The notes under the pieces were generated by a model. It was not told the DNA's origin and did not search any database. It worked only from the letters and a program-made list of their open reading frames with translations. A DNA stretch of 64,000 nt from Chlamydiales bacterium (GTDB lineage: Bacteria; Chlamydiota; Chlamydiia; Chlamydiales; JAJFMA01): contig JAUXSF010000035.1 of the NCBI GenBank assembly GCA_030679955.1, positions 1 through 64,000 of the forward strand, given 5' to 3'. Made by a program: the position numbers and the translations under genes. Below are positions 22,255 through 30,943 of the stretch, piece by piece (position 1 is the first letter of the stretch; each line of letters starts with the position of its first letter).

Positions 22255-22935
22255 ATGCGCCCCAAGGATTTAAAATCTCCTTTTACATGGAATACTAGAC
22301 ACGTCACCGTATGTGACCGTGTGTGGTACGTTCCTGAGCATTGCCCTGATTATGAAGCATTTTCGTTTTCCGGCTGGCACAGCGAACAGTTTTTTGGTAA
22401 CAGCAACCCTGTTATTGTAGAATACTGCTGTGGCAATGGCCATTGGATCGAAGACAAAGCAAAGCTTCACCCCCAGCGGAATTGGTTGGGTGTCGAGATT
22501 AAGTTCGAGCGTGTGCGCAAAGTATGGTCCAAAATACAGAACAACAGCCTGCCAAATCTAATGGTTGCCTGCGGTGAAGCTTTAAAGACCACTCAGCTTT
22601 ACATGCCAACTGCTTCTGTAGATGAGGTCTATGTTAATTTCCCTGACCCATGGCCCAAAACGCGGCATACCAAAAATCGATTACTGCAAGGGGAATTTCT
22701 TCAGGAATTGCGTCGCATTCTGCGCCTTGACGGTACCATAACCGTAGCGACAGACGATCCTGGCTATTCTAACTTCTTGATTAAACAGTTCCTTAAGGCA
22801 GAAGGGTTTGAGAGCGCCTATCCCGAACCTCATTATATCAACGATTGGCCCGGCTACGGAGATTCCTACTTCGATGCATTGTGGCGTGCACAAGGTAAGC
22901 AGATTCGCTATCATCGATATCTGAAGAAAGGGTAG
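22255..22935 (+). CDS. trmB: tRNA (guanine-N7-)-methyltransferase
   Basis: Makes m7G46 in the tRNA variable loop using SAM. A 226-residue Rossmann methyltransferase: SAM motif VEYCCGNGHWIEDKA, GVEIKFERVRKVW, and the family signature YVNFPDPWPKTRHTKNR near residue 140, with the DDPGYSNFL block near the C-terminus. The unusual EYCCGNG form (rather than EIGFGMG) is, as I recall, typical of chlamydial TrmB. Its GTAGTG junction overlaps the GTG alternative of the next gene, so the two are likely cotranscribed. Confidence 0.93.
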   Translation: MRPKDLKSPFTWNTRHVTVCDRVWYVPEHCPDYEAFSFSGWHSEQFFGNSNPVIVEYCCGNGHWIEDKAKLHPQRNWLGVEIKFERVRKVWSKIQNNSLPNLMVACGEALKTTQLYMPTASVDEVYVNFPDPWPKTRHTKNRLLQGEFLQELRRILRLDGTITVATDDPGYSNFLIKQFLKAEGFESAYPEPHYINDWPGYGDSYFDALWRAQGKQIRYHRYLKKG

Positions 22936-22943
22936 TGCAAACG

Positions 22944-24443
22944 ATGAAGATCTCCTTAATGGATGTGCCCTTCTCGAACGAATACGCACTCTTGTCTGAG
23001 TTCCTGTCTATACCTCCTGATGCTTCAGACGGTGTTGAGCGCTCTCGAAAGCAGTTGGAATCTCGAAACTTCCCTCGTCAGGAGCTGGCGGATGTTCTGC
23101 ATCGCTACAACGCTGACCTTGGTAACGATGACTTAGCTTTAGCTAATGCTCGACGCCTAGCTGAGCCAGATAGCGTTTGCGTTCTGACGGGGCAGCAGTT
23201 GGGATTTATGGGTGGGCCCATCTATACCTTTCTCAAAGCTCTTTCGTGTCTATTGTTAGCGCGTGAAACTGGAGCCATTCCTATTTTCTGGGCGGCTACA
23301 GAGGATCATGATATCAACGAAATTGATCATGCCTACCAACTCAATCCCTATGGCAACCTCGTTAGGTACGTACTGCATTGGCCACAAAGTGGGGCGGCTG
23401 TCGAGGATCTGCCACTTTTGCCTCAGCATAAAGAGGTTATCCGCGCTTACTGGCAAGCCTTAAGCCCATTGTCTAATTCATTGCCAGCACAAGAGCTGCA
23501 GGATGACAATTACTCCAGAGCTATGATGCGCCTACTGGTACACGCCTTTGCGGGTACCGGGATGGTCTTTTTGGAACCTCGTGTTTTGCGACCTTTTGCG
23601 AAAGAGTTCTTTGCCAAGGAAATCACTGATTGCGAAGCGATGACTGCAACCCTAACTGCTACTACACAACGATTGGTACAGACGGGTGGCAAAGGGGTCT
23701 TGGCAATCACTAATGGTCCTAACCTATTCTATAAAGATTCTAACGGTTACCGACGTCGTATCCATTTTGAGCAAGGTGCGTACCGTATAGGCTCACGCTC
23801 GATAAGCCGTGATGAACTTCTGAAGGAATTGAGTGAAAACAGCGACCGCTTTAGCCCTTCAGCTGCAGCACGTCCGGTTATGCAGAACCTGCTGTTACCG
23901 ACTATTGCCTATGTAGCAGGGCCCACAGAGCTGCAATATCACGCTCAACTGTTTGATTATCATGTAGCACATGGCGCACATATGCCATGGATCATTCCAC
24001 GCATCTCCGCCACTCTGATTACGCCACAAGCACGACAGATTTTGGACTCGTTACAATTGCAGCCTTGGGATGAGATTCCAACCGGTTGGAATGAGGTGAT
24101 GCCTAACATCGATCAGCTTGGTGGACAATTAGAGAAGGCGTGCTCGACCTCCGTGAGCAGCCTTTTTGGAACTCAGGTGTTACCAAATGTCCACCATTCC
24201 TTGTCACATTTTGTACATCAAGTGAAGGAAAAGGCAATTATAGCAAAGCTGGTCGACATGGGGCTTCACCATCATAGCCTACACTTGCTGCACAACTTGC
24301 TACAGCCCCAAGGCAAGCCTCAAGAGCGCGTTCTTGGCTGGTGGGTCTTTCAAGCATGTACCTCCGCCAACCTCGTTCATCAACTGTTAGATCATTTGAA
24401 CTATCGTGAGACTGGGCATTATTTTATAGACTTAACAGGATAG
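22944..24443 (+). CDS. bshC: BshC-like putative cysteine-adding enzyme
   Basis: About 499 residues. BshC is thought to attach cysteine to glucosaminyl-malate in bacillithiol synthesis. Signatures present: VLTGQQLGFMGGPIYTFLKA near residue 85, then FWAATEDHDINEIDHAY, PTELQYHAQL and the C-terminal coiled-coil. A GTG at 22935 is a possible alternative start, but ATG 22944 gives MKISLMDVPFSNEY. No BshA or BshB gene is in this window, so bacillithiol production is unproven; the protein might act in another thiol or ligation reaction in this lineage. Lies just after trmB. Confidence 0.85.
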   Translation: MKISLMDVPFSNEYALLSEFLSIPPDASDGVERSRKQLESRNFPRQELADVLHRYNADLGNDDLALANARRLAEPDSVCVLTGQQLGFMGGPIYTFLKALSCLLLARETGAIPIFWAATEDHDINEIDHAYQLNPYGNLVRYVLHWPQSGAAVEDLPLLPQHKEVIRAYWQALSPLSNSLPAQELQDDNYSRAMMRLLVHAFAGTGMVFLEPRVLRPFAKEFFAKEITDCEAMTATLTATTQRLVQTGGKGVLAITNGPNLFYKDSNGYRRRIHFEQGAYRIGSRSISRDELLKELSENSDRFSPSAAARPVMQNLLLPTIAYVAGPTELQYHAQLFDYHVAHGAHMPWIIPRISATLITPQARQILDSLQLQPWDEIPTGWNEVMPNIDQLGGQLEKACSTSVSSLFGTQVLPNVHHSLSHFVHQVKEKAIIAKLVDMGLHHHSLHLLHNLLQPQGKPQERVLGWWVFQACTSANLVHQLLDHLNYRETGHYFIDLTG

Positions 24444-24449
24444 AAAGGG

Positions 24450-24531
24450 GAATTAAACGCAAAGACGCAGAGGCGCTAAGACGCCAATTTCTATTTGCTT
24501 CTTCGCGCCTCTGCGTCTTTGCGTTTAATTC
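24450..24531. repeat. Family-A inverted repeat (perfect 27-bp arms)
   Basis: The left arm 24450-24476 starts GAATTAAACGCAAAGACGC; the right arm 24505-24531 is its exact reverse complement; the loop is 28 bases. This is the best-preserved copy of the AACGCAAAGACGC intergenic family. It separates bshC from the next gene and could act as a hairpin 3' end. Confidence 0.85.
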
Positions 24532-24548
24532 TTTTGGAGCAATTAATT

Positions 24549-25583
24549 GTGAGTGAAGACGACCCCATCGAGCCTGTGAGATCCATAGGTTTTGATTACC
24601 CATATTTTCAACGTAGTGGCGACTTTTTTGCCCCGAAGGTTTTCGATGCAGGCAAGGGCGAAGCCGTGCCAGAAGGTTTTGATGCTGTGCGTATCCCCAT
24701 CGATGGTGGTATGCGCTCTGATCTCAATTGGAAAGCCGCTATTGAACAAGCGCGCAAACATCGTGCGGATGGTTTGTTGGTATTATGGGATATCGACCTT
24801 GGCCTTTTTTCGCGCATGACTATGCCTTTTTCCGACCCTGTTCAAGTTAAAACCTTGATGCTTTCCCTTCAGCACTTTTGTCAGACCATTTGGTCTGAAT
24901 TTGCCGACATCACCCTTGGCCTTGTTGTGTATCGTGGCTTGGCAGATTTTAGCCTGGGCTTCGCATGGGACATGGAACGTCGCGAGGCCTTTAAGCAATG
25001 GCTTGAAGATAACGATGAGCAAGAAACCCCACATCTGAAACGACTCTTTTGCCGTGACTGCTGCTCGTTATACCTGAAGCGATTAGTTAGCGGACTTCCT
25101 GGTTACTTGCAGCCGATGATGTTAGTCGATGCAAGCGCTATGCCACCGCGACAGTTATTGCAAACCCTGCATCGCGAAGCATGGAATCGCTTTGCTATCG
25201 CCATCAAAGGTGCCTCCTTGCCAACTTTAGGATTAAGTTGGGATGAAGCTACTTCACCTTTTGGTTTTGTCGGACGTCAAAAGATCACTCAGGTCAACTC
25301 AGAGCACCTAAGCATAGGGTTATGCTTGCCAGGGTTAGACGATCATACCACTACTACCGATGCCTACCTTGAAAAAGCACTAAATTGGTTAGGCCAACGG
25401 CCAGTTCGTATTGTTATCGAAAGTGCGCTGACCGCCGAATGGGATGGATTGGACGAGCTGATTGTGATCTCAGAAGCCGTCGGGCCATTGGCAAGACGTA
25501 AGTTGCTAGGTTTTTGCGCCGCTGGAGGAACAGTCATTATCGTAGGAGAATCGCTGGGTTTGCCGAACGAGAAAATCCTTTGA
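24549..25583 (+). CDS. Hypothetical protein, 344 aa, after bshC
   Basis: Not recognised. GTG 24549 is chosen because GGAG lies 9 bases upstream and because the longer frame would run through the family-A repeat. The protein is soluble and contains LLVLWDIDLGLFSRMTMPF, VVYRGLADFSLGFAWDMERR and FCRDCCSLYLKRLVSGLPG. The order of strands with D-x-D after a beta strand and a C-terminal VIVGESLGLPNEK recall a TIM-barrel or glycosyl-hydrolase-like fold, but this is weak. No signal peptide. It sits between bshC and pgi, perhaps on one transcript with them, so a sugar- or thiol-related task is possible but unproven. Confidence 0.7.
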   Translation: MSEDDPIEPVRSIGFDYPYFQRSGDFFAPKVFDAGKGEAVPEGFDAVRIPIDGGMRSDLNWKAAIEQARKHRADGLLVLWDIDLGLFSRMTMPFSDPVQVKTLMLSLQHFCQTIWSEFADITLGLVVYRGLADFSLGFAWDMERREAFKQWLEDNDEQETPHLKRLFCRDCCSLYLKRLVSGLPGYLQPMMLVDASAMPPRQLLQTLHREAWNRFAIAIKGASLPTLGLSWDEATSPFGFVGRQKITQVNSEHLSIGLCLPGLDDHTTTTDAYLEKALNWLGQRPVRIVIESALTAEWDGLDELIVISEAVGPLARRKLLGFCAAGGTVIIVGESLGLPNEKIL

Positions 25584-25651
25584 ACGCTTTTTCATAGTCA
25601 AAATTAACCGCTATCACCGATCATGTGGCTAAAATAAGTAGGAGACAGAAC

Positions 25652-27250
25652 ATGGCCGCCCCAAAGACCTCGGAAACCGCCGAAACACGCTTTCCACAAT
25701 ATGCAGCATACCAAAAGCTAGCAGACTTAGCCGAACACCCTCTCGATATGACCAAAGAAGGGGTGATCACTCCTGAGCGTATTAATAGTATGATTGCCGA
25801 GTCATGCGGCTACCGCTTTCTCTATGGCACAGAGCGTGTTACACCAGATGTGATGAGCGCTTTGAAGTCTATGGCCGATGAAGCTCAAGCCGTTAAGAAA
25901 ATGAACGACATGCAGAACGGTGAAGTCGTTAACTATATCGAAGGCTTTCCCAGCGATAACCGCGCCGTCCTTCACACTGCCATGCGTGACTTCTTCGAAA
26001 ACCCTCACACACAGCCCAAAGCTAAGGAGGCTGCCGAGCTAGCCAAGCAAGAGCATGCTAAGCTAAAGCGTTTCCTAGATAAAATTGATGCCGAAAAACG
26101 CTATACCGATCTAATTGCAGTAGCTATTGGTGGCTCAGATTTAGGCCCAAAGGCCCTTTATCTCTCTCTGCAGCATCTGCGTCGTCCAGGAAGAAATGTC
26201 CATTTCATCAGCAATATCGACCCCGATGCCGTGTCACAAGTGTTGCGCGACATTGATCTTTCTAAAGCACTCGTTGTCGTTGTGTCTAAGTCGGGAACGA
26301 CTTTAGAGACCGTTTCAAACGAAGCCATGCTTCGTAAGCACTATGTGGCAGCAGGTCTAGACCCTGACAAACACTTTGTCAGCGTAACGGCCAAAGGCAG
26401 CCCGATGGATACCACCGAGCATTATATCGAAGCCTTTCATATGTGGGATTACGTCGGTGGACGCTTCTCAGCGACCTCGATGGGTGGAGCGCTAACTCTT
26501 GCCTTTGCCTATGGCTACGATGTGCTGTGGGACCTCTTAAAGGGCGCTAACGCCATGGACAAGGCAGCCTGCAAGAATGACTTAAACACCAACTTGCCGC
26601 TCCTCGGAGCTTTGCTAAGCATTTGGAACCATAACTTCCTGGGATACCCAACACTGGCTTTTGTTCCGTATAGCGAACAACTATTCCGCTTTCCAGCACA
26701 CATCCAACAAGTGGTGATGGAATCCAACGGCAAACGCATCGATCACCGCGGTGTTGCCGTCGATTTCGATACCGGTCCAATAGTATGGGGAGAGCCCGGT
26801 ACAAGTGCACAGCATTCCTTTTATCAGCTGATACATCAAGGCACCGATCCCGTGCCTTTGGAGCTCGTAGGTTTTAAAGAAAGTGCCTATGGCCAAGATC
26901 TAGAAGTTCAGGGCACTACTTCACAGGAAAAGCTTTTGTCGAACCTGTTCGCACAAGCTTTAGCTTTGGCAGTTGGACGTCAGCATGAAAATCCTAACAA
27001 AGTTTTCCCAGGCAACCGTCCGAGCCATATTCTGCTTGGCAAGAAGCTCACACCATTTGCTCTTGGAGCATTATTTGCCTACATTGAACACAAAGTAGTT
27101 TTTGAAGGGTTTATTTGGGATATCAATAGCTTTGACCAAGAAGGCGTTGAGCTCGGTAAAGTGCTAGCTAACAAGATACTTTCCATCTTTGCTGGTAAAG
27201 AATCGTTCCCTGTAGGTAAAGCCTTCATCGATCAGCTGAGCTCGTTATAG
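25652..27250 (+). CDS. pgi: Glucose-6-phosphate isomerase
   Basis: Interconverts glucose-6-phosphate and fructose-6-phosphate in glycolysis. ATG 25652 follows GGAG by 7 bases; the frame extends 27 bases further up to a GTG without a good RBS. 532 residues, in the range of chlamydial Pgi. Signatures: AVAIGGSDLGPKAL, VVVSKSGTTLET, YVGGRFSATSMGGAL (phosphate site and PGI signature 1), NGKRIDHRG, WGEPGTSAQHSFYQLIHQG (signature region with catalytic Glu and His) and the C-terminal catalytic Lys region. Heads the pgi / hypothetical / MBL hydrolase / hflX block, whose order resembles Chlamydia trachomatis as I recall it. Confidence 0.97.
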   Translation: MAAPKTSETAETRFPQYAAYQKLADLAEHPLDMTKEGVITPERINSMIAESCGYRFLYGTERVTPDVMSALKSMADEAQAVKKMNDMQNGEVVNYIEGFPSDNRAVLHTAMRDFFENPHTQPKAKEAAELAKQEHAKLKRFLDKIDAEKRYTDLIAVAIGGSDLGPKALYLSLQHLRRPGRNVHFISNIDPDAVSQVLRDIDLSKALVVVVSKSGTTLETVSNEAMLRKHYVAAGLDPDKHFVSVTAKGSPMDTTEHYIEAFHMWDYVGGRFSATSMGGALTLAFAYGYDVLWDLLKGANAMDKAACKNDLNTNLPLLGALLSIWNHNFLGYPTLAFVPYSEQLFRFPAHIQQVVMESNGKRIDHRGVAVDFDTGPIVWGEPGTSAQHSFYQLIHQGTDPVPLELVGFKESAYGQDLEVQGTTSQEKLLSNLFAQALALAVGRQHENPNKVFPGNRPSHILLGKKLTPFALGALFAYIEHKVVFEGFIWDINSFDQEGVELGKVLANKILSIFAGKESFPVGKAFIDQLSSL

Positions 27251-27255
27251 GAATA

Positions 27256-27340
27256 GGATCTAAGCGCAAAGGCGGAGACGCAAAGGGGAACAATGAAAAG
27301 ATCTCCTTAGCGTCTTCGCATTGCGTTAAAATTCCTACTT
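27256..27340. repeat. Degenerate family-A inverted repeat
   Basis: AAGCGCAAAGGCGGAGACGC at the left and CGTCTTCGCATTGCGTTAAA at the right, imperfect complements of each other. It fills the gap between pgi and the next gene. More decayed than the copies at 24450 and 30811. Confidence 0.65.
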
Positions 27341-27406
27341 AGTCTTCTTCTCAATTATCTTCTGTTGAGTTAGCATCGGGACTTCAATTGTAGAACAGGC
27401 AGGACT

Positions 27407-27982
27407 ATGCTAAGCCAAGCACCTCGAGTAACCGACATACGCAATTTTCTCATCGTACTGGGTTCCGGTGTTGGAGTCGCATGTGCCATCGTTGCTTTGA
27501 TGGTTTATATCTATAGCCCCACAGGGCGTTACTGGTCACAGCATGCCATCATCTCACCAGCTGTTTTGGCTTCTGGATCCTTCAGCGAAACCATTGAGGG
27601 TACCACTAAGGTTCAGCGTTACCAATTCGATAAGGTTGACTACACCTACTTCGACAAAGAGCAGGCAAAATGGCTAACCGTCGCTTTATCGAACGAACAG
27701 TATCAGAAATTTTGGGCTTTGATCGAAAAGGACTGGAGCATTCCGCCCAATGAAACTCTCATACAGTCATTTAGAGATCCAAAACTTTCTCATCTATCTA
27801 TTTGGGTGAAGCCAGATCCAGGAACCAGCCCCATCAAGGCTATTCAAGAAGTCTTTTTTGTTCCCAATTCCGATATCTATCGTGTGGAGCTTCGTGGGAC
27901 CGACTTGAAAGATCAGTGGGCATATTTTGTGCACTCCAATATTTACCAACAAGTTCACGAGCTCTTTGTTAATCGATCATGA
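27407..27982 (+). CDS. Hypothetical single-span membrane protein, 191 aa
   Basis: One hydrophobic segment near the N-terminus (residues about 14-36, LIVLGSGVGVACAIVALMVY) is followed by about 150 residues that would face the periplasm, so it is either membrane-anchored or has an uncleaved signal. The soluble part has aromatic-rich strands (VDYTYFDKEQAKWLTVAL; IYRVELRG; WAYFVHSNIYQQVHEL). No family recognised. Its stop overlaps the next gene by 4 bases (ATGA). The equivalent place in the Chlamydia pgi-hflX block is held by a different small gene as far as I recall. Confidence 0.75.
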   Translation: MLSQAPRVTDIRNFLIVLGSGVGVACAIVALMVYIYSPTGRYWSQHAIISPAVLASGSFSETIEGTTKVQRYQFDKVDYTYFDKEQAKWLTVALSNEQYQKFWALIEKDWSIPPNETLIQSFRDPKLSHLSIWVKPDPGTSPIKAIQEVFFVPNSDIYRVELRGTDLKDQWAYFVHSNIYQQVHELFVNRS

Positions 27983-28770
27983 AAGCGAATAGTAGCTTAC
28001 TATTTTTGGGAACAGGCGGCTCCATGGGAGTGCCTATCATTGGATGTCAATGTGCTGTTTGCAGCTCTGATAACTCGATGAATAAGCGTTTGCGTCCTTC
28101 TGTCCTACTGACGATTCAGGGACGCAATTACCTTATCGACGCGGGACCAGACCTGCGCACGCAGGCGCTGAATTATCATATGAAGATGCTGGATGGTGTG
28201 TTGATCACTCATGCCCATAACGACCATATAGCAGGAATCGATGACTTACGCCTATTCTACAAGTACCGGCAGAAGCCCATCCCACTATTATTATCACAAG
28301 ACACTTACCGCGACCTTGCAGCACGCTTTAGCTATATTTTTGGTGGGGATGTGAGGGTAGCAGGCTTGTTGCCGCAATTTGACCTCCATTTGCTGGCTAA
28401 TGACCAAGGGCAGATGGATTTTGCTGATCTTAAGGTTGGCTACATCTCCTATGAGCAAGCAGGCATGCGCGTCAATGGCTTTCGCTTTGGCGATTTGGCT
28501 TATGTTTCTGATATCAGAAATTATTCCGATACCATCTTTCAAGAGCTTGTGGGCGTGAAAACATTGATTGTTACTGCTATTCGTTTTACGCCATCGCCCT
28601 TGCACTTTAGTATTGATGAAGCTATCGCATTTGCCGAGCGCGTTGGCGCGCAGCAAGCATGGATTTCTCACATCGGTCATGACCTAGACCACGAAAAAAC
28701 AGCAGCCTACTTGCCACCGCATATACATCTGGCATATGATGGTTTGAAAATCGAGTTTAATTATGCGTGA
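27979..28770 (+). CDS. MBL-fold metal-dependent hydrolase, PhnP-like
   Basis: A metallo-beta-lactamase fold phosphodiesterase-like hydrolase of 263 residues. Signatures: LGTGGSMGVPIIGCQCAVCS (PhnP-type Cys pair, possible zinc site), YLIDAGPDLRTQAL, LITHAHNDHIAGIDDLRLF (HxHxDH metal motif), DLAYVSDIRNY and ISHIGHDLDH. PhnP itself cleaves cyclic ribose phosphates in phosphonate use, but no phn genes are seen. In Chlamydia an orthologous gene also neighbours hflX, so a general nucleotide or RNA clean-up role is more likely (inference). Overlaps hflX by 8 bases. Confidence 0.9.
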   Translation: MKANSSLLFLGTGGSMGVPIIGCQCAVCSSDNSMNKRLRPSVLLTIQGRNYLIDAGPDLRTQALNYHMKMLDGVLITHAHNDHIAGIDDLRLFYKYRQKPIPLLLSQDTYRDLAARFSYIFGGDVRVAGLLPQFDLHLLANDQGQMDFADLKVGYISYEQAGMRVNGFRFGDLAYVSDIRNYSDTIFQELVGVKTLIVTAIRFTPSPLHFSIDEAIAFAERVGAQQAWISHIGHDLDHEKTAAYLPPHIHLAYDGLKIEFNYA

Positions 28771-30106
28771 TCCAATCGAACAGCAACGTGATGAATCAGG
28801 AAACAAGAAGCCAGGCACACGTGCTCTGCTTGTTACAGCACCTAAGCATACCGTTGCTAAGGAAGTGGCCATTGACCACATTGAAGAACTGGAGCTACTT
28901 GTCGAAACCTACGGCATCCCCACGGTTGCTAAGGTGGTTTGTCCCTTGCGCAAATTTGTTGCGGCAACACTCCTTACCTCCGGCAAGTTGGAAGAGGTGA
29001 AACAGAAAGGCATCGAGGCCGAGGCGGACCTGATCATCTTTGACGATGAAATAACCCCAGGGCAGCAACGCAACCTAGAAAAGTTCTTCAACTTGCCAGT
29101 CATGGACCGCACAGAAGTCATTCTAGAGGTTTTTGCACAACGTGCACATTCGAAAGAGGCGCGTCTCCAAGTTGAACTAGCGCGTATTAAGTATCAACTA
29201 CCACGCCTAAAACGCTTGTGGACGCACTTAGGACGTCAGACAGGTACAGGTGGCGCGGGCGGTGTCGGCGGTGGCGGCGGTGCGGGTGCCTACTTGAAAG
29301 GGGAAGGCGAGAAGCAGATCGAAATTGACCGCAGAATTATCAAGAAGCGCATCGATAAGCTGCAAGATGACCTAAAAGAGGTTAATGCACACCGCGAAAC
29401 CGTGCGGGCAGCCAGAATGCGCTCGAGTATCCCTATCTGCGCGTTAGTGGGCTACACAAACGCTGGTAAGTCTACTCTGATGAACGCTTTGACTGAAGCC
29501 GGGGTGTTTGTAGAGGACAAGCTTTTTGCTACTCTAGATACCACCACGCGTAAGTTTGTGATGGCCAACCACCAAGAAGTACTTCTCATCGACACCGTAG
29601 GTTTTATCCGTAAGTTACCACACCATTTGGTCGCGGCTTTTCGTAGTACTTTGGAAGAGTCTGTTTATGCGGATATTTTGCTTCACGTGGTTGATGCCAG
29701 CAATCACGCTGCTGCTGAGCAAGCAGACACGACGGTTCAAGTTTTAAAGGAACTTGGTGCTGGCAAAAAACCGATGATTACAATCATCAATAAGGTGGAT
29801 GTTCCGGGCTCCAGTGGCATGGCAGCGCGTATTCGCACTCTATACCCGCGAACAGTTCAGGTTTCTGCAATTGAAAAGCGTGGCTTTGAAGATCTAGAAG
29901 AATTGATCGTCGAAGAGCTGCAAAGACAACGCAAAGTCGTCAATCTACGCATCCCGCAGTCGGAGTATTCCGTTGTGACAGAGGTTATGCGCGTGGGCCA
30001 CGTTTTAGAAAAAGATTATGCTGACAATGATGTGTTACTCAAGGTAGAATTGACTTCCGAATGGGCCGATCGGTTGCAAAAATATCGAGATAATACTCAA
30101 GAGTAA
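28763..30106 (+). CDS. hflX: GTPase HflX
   Basis: Ribosome-associated GTPase that splits stalled or hibernating 70S ribosomes. 447 residues: N-terminal HflX domain with a Gly-rich loop (GGAGGVGGGGGAGAYLKGEG) and coiled helices, then a G domain with G1 GYTNAGKST, G3 DTVGF, G4 NKVD and a C-terminal degenerate domain. The gene overlaps the hydrolase upstream by 8 bases and is followed by radC after 5 bases, so it is in an operon. The G3-G4 spacing (HLVAAFRSTLEE) is typical of HflX rather than Era or Obg. Confidence 0.95.
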   Translation: MRDPIEQQRDESGNKKPGTRALLVTAPKHTVAKEVAIDHIEELELLVETYGIPTVAKVVCPLRKFVAATLLTSGKLEEVKQKGIEAEADLIIFDDEITPGQQRNLEKFFNLPVMDRTEVILEVFAQRAHSKEARLQVELARIKYQLPRLKRLWTHLGRQTGTGGAGGVGGGGGAGAYLKGEGEKQIEIDRRIIKKRIDKLQDDLKEVNAHRETVRAARMRSSIPICALVGYTNAGKSTLMNALTEAGVFVEDKLFATLDTTTRKFVMANHQEVLLIDTVGFIRKLPHHLVAAFRSTLEESVYADILLHVVDASNHAAAEQADTTVQVLKELGAGKKPMITIINKVDVPGSSGMAARIRTLYPRTVQVSAIEKRGFEDLEELIVEELQRQRKVVNLRIPQSEYSVVTEVMRVGHVLEKDYADNDVLLKVELTSEWADRLQKYRDNTQE

Positions 30107-30111
30107 ATGTC

Positions 30112-30807
30112 ATGGATTTCCCCCTCAAAAGCTTGCCACAGAGCGATAGACCGCGTGAACGTATGTTAGAGCATGGACCTGGCTCTATCTCGGTTTCAGA
30201 ATTAATAGCCATCATTCTTGGCAGTGGTATGAAAGGTAAATCCGTTCTACAGCTAGCTAACGAGATACTATCACATTTTGGTAGCCTTGATGCATTGTCC
30301 AGAGCAACTATTGAAGAACTACGGCAGATCAAAGGCATGGGGCCCGCTAAGGCTATCCAACTGCTATCTGCAATCACATTAGGTAAGCGCTTAACTAATT
30401 CGCCAGCGGAAGAAAGACCCACTATATGTTCTGCTAAACAGGCCTACGAGCTTGTTCGCGATAAACTAGAGTACGAGCAGCGCGAAATTTTCATGATCAT
30501 TCTTCTGGATGTAAAAAATCAGTTGATAGCGCAGGAAGTAGTGTCAGTTGGTACGCTCTGCAGAACACTCGTACACCCTCGAGAAGTATTTTACCCAGCC
30601 ATTCGCCATAAAGCCGCTGGTGTCGTGCTCGTTCACAACCATCCTAGTGGAGATTCTACGCCTTCTGAGGAAGATATCTTCCTGACCGACTTGCTTGTCA
30701 AAGCCGGTAAGATGATGTTTATTCCCGTCCATGAACATATCGTCGTTGGTAGGAATAGCTTTAGCGTCGTTGGAGTCGAAAAGAAAGAATCAAAAAAAGT
30801 TGCGTAG
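30112..30807 (+). CDS. radC: RadC family JAB-domain protein
   Basis: 231-residue UPF0758/RadC-type protein. A helix-hairpin-helix region (LRQIKGMGPAKAIQLLSAI) in the N-terminal half suggests DNA binding. The C-terminal JAB/MPN domain has the metal motif HNHPSGDSTPSEEDIFLT (HxH...D). The original repair role attributed to RadC is doubtful; the biochemical activity is unsettled, with metallopeptidase- or nuclease-like proposals. Located 5 bases after hflX, so probably cotranscribed. Confidence 0.93.
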   Translation: MDFPLKSLPQSDRPRERMLEHGPGSISVSELIAIILGSGMKGKSVLQLANEILSHFGSLDALSRATIEELRQIKGMGPAKAIQLLSAITLGKRLTNSPAEERPTICSAKQAYELVRDKLEYEQREIFMIILLDVKNQLIAQEVVSVGTLCRTLVHPREVFYPAIRHKAAGVVLVHNHPSGDSTPSEEDIFLTDLLVKAGKMMFIPVHEHIVVGRNSFSVVGVEKKESKKVA

Positions 30808-30810
30808 AAG

Positions 30811-30888
30811 ATTTTAACGCAAAGGCGCAGAGGCGCTAAGAGAATATGCTAATTGGCTCCTTTGCGTCTCTGCGTCTTTGCGTTAAAT
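30811..30888. repeat. Family-A inverted repeat
   Basis: Starts ATTTTAACGCAAAGGCGCAG, ends CTGCGTCTTTGCGTTAAAT, nearly perfect complements around a 30-base loop. It follows the radC stop directly and may define the 3' end of the pgi-radC transcript. Confidence 0.8.
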
Positions 30889-30943
30889 CCTCCCTCTCTT
30901 GACTTGTAAGGTCATCAATGGCAATATTTTAGAATAGGTTTTC

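Noticed and set aside
27979-28770. Evidence for a phosphonate-use locus (PhnP)
   Set aside because: Only the MBL hydrolase is present; no other phn genes, and the neighbourhood is the pgi-hflX block.
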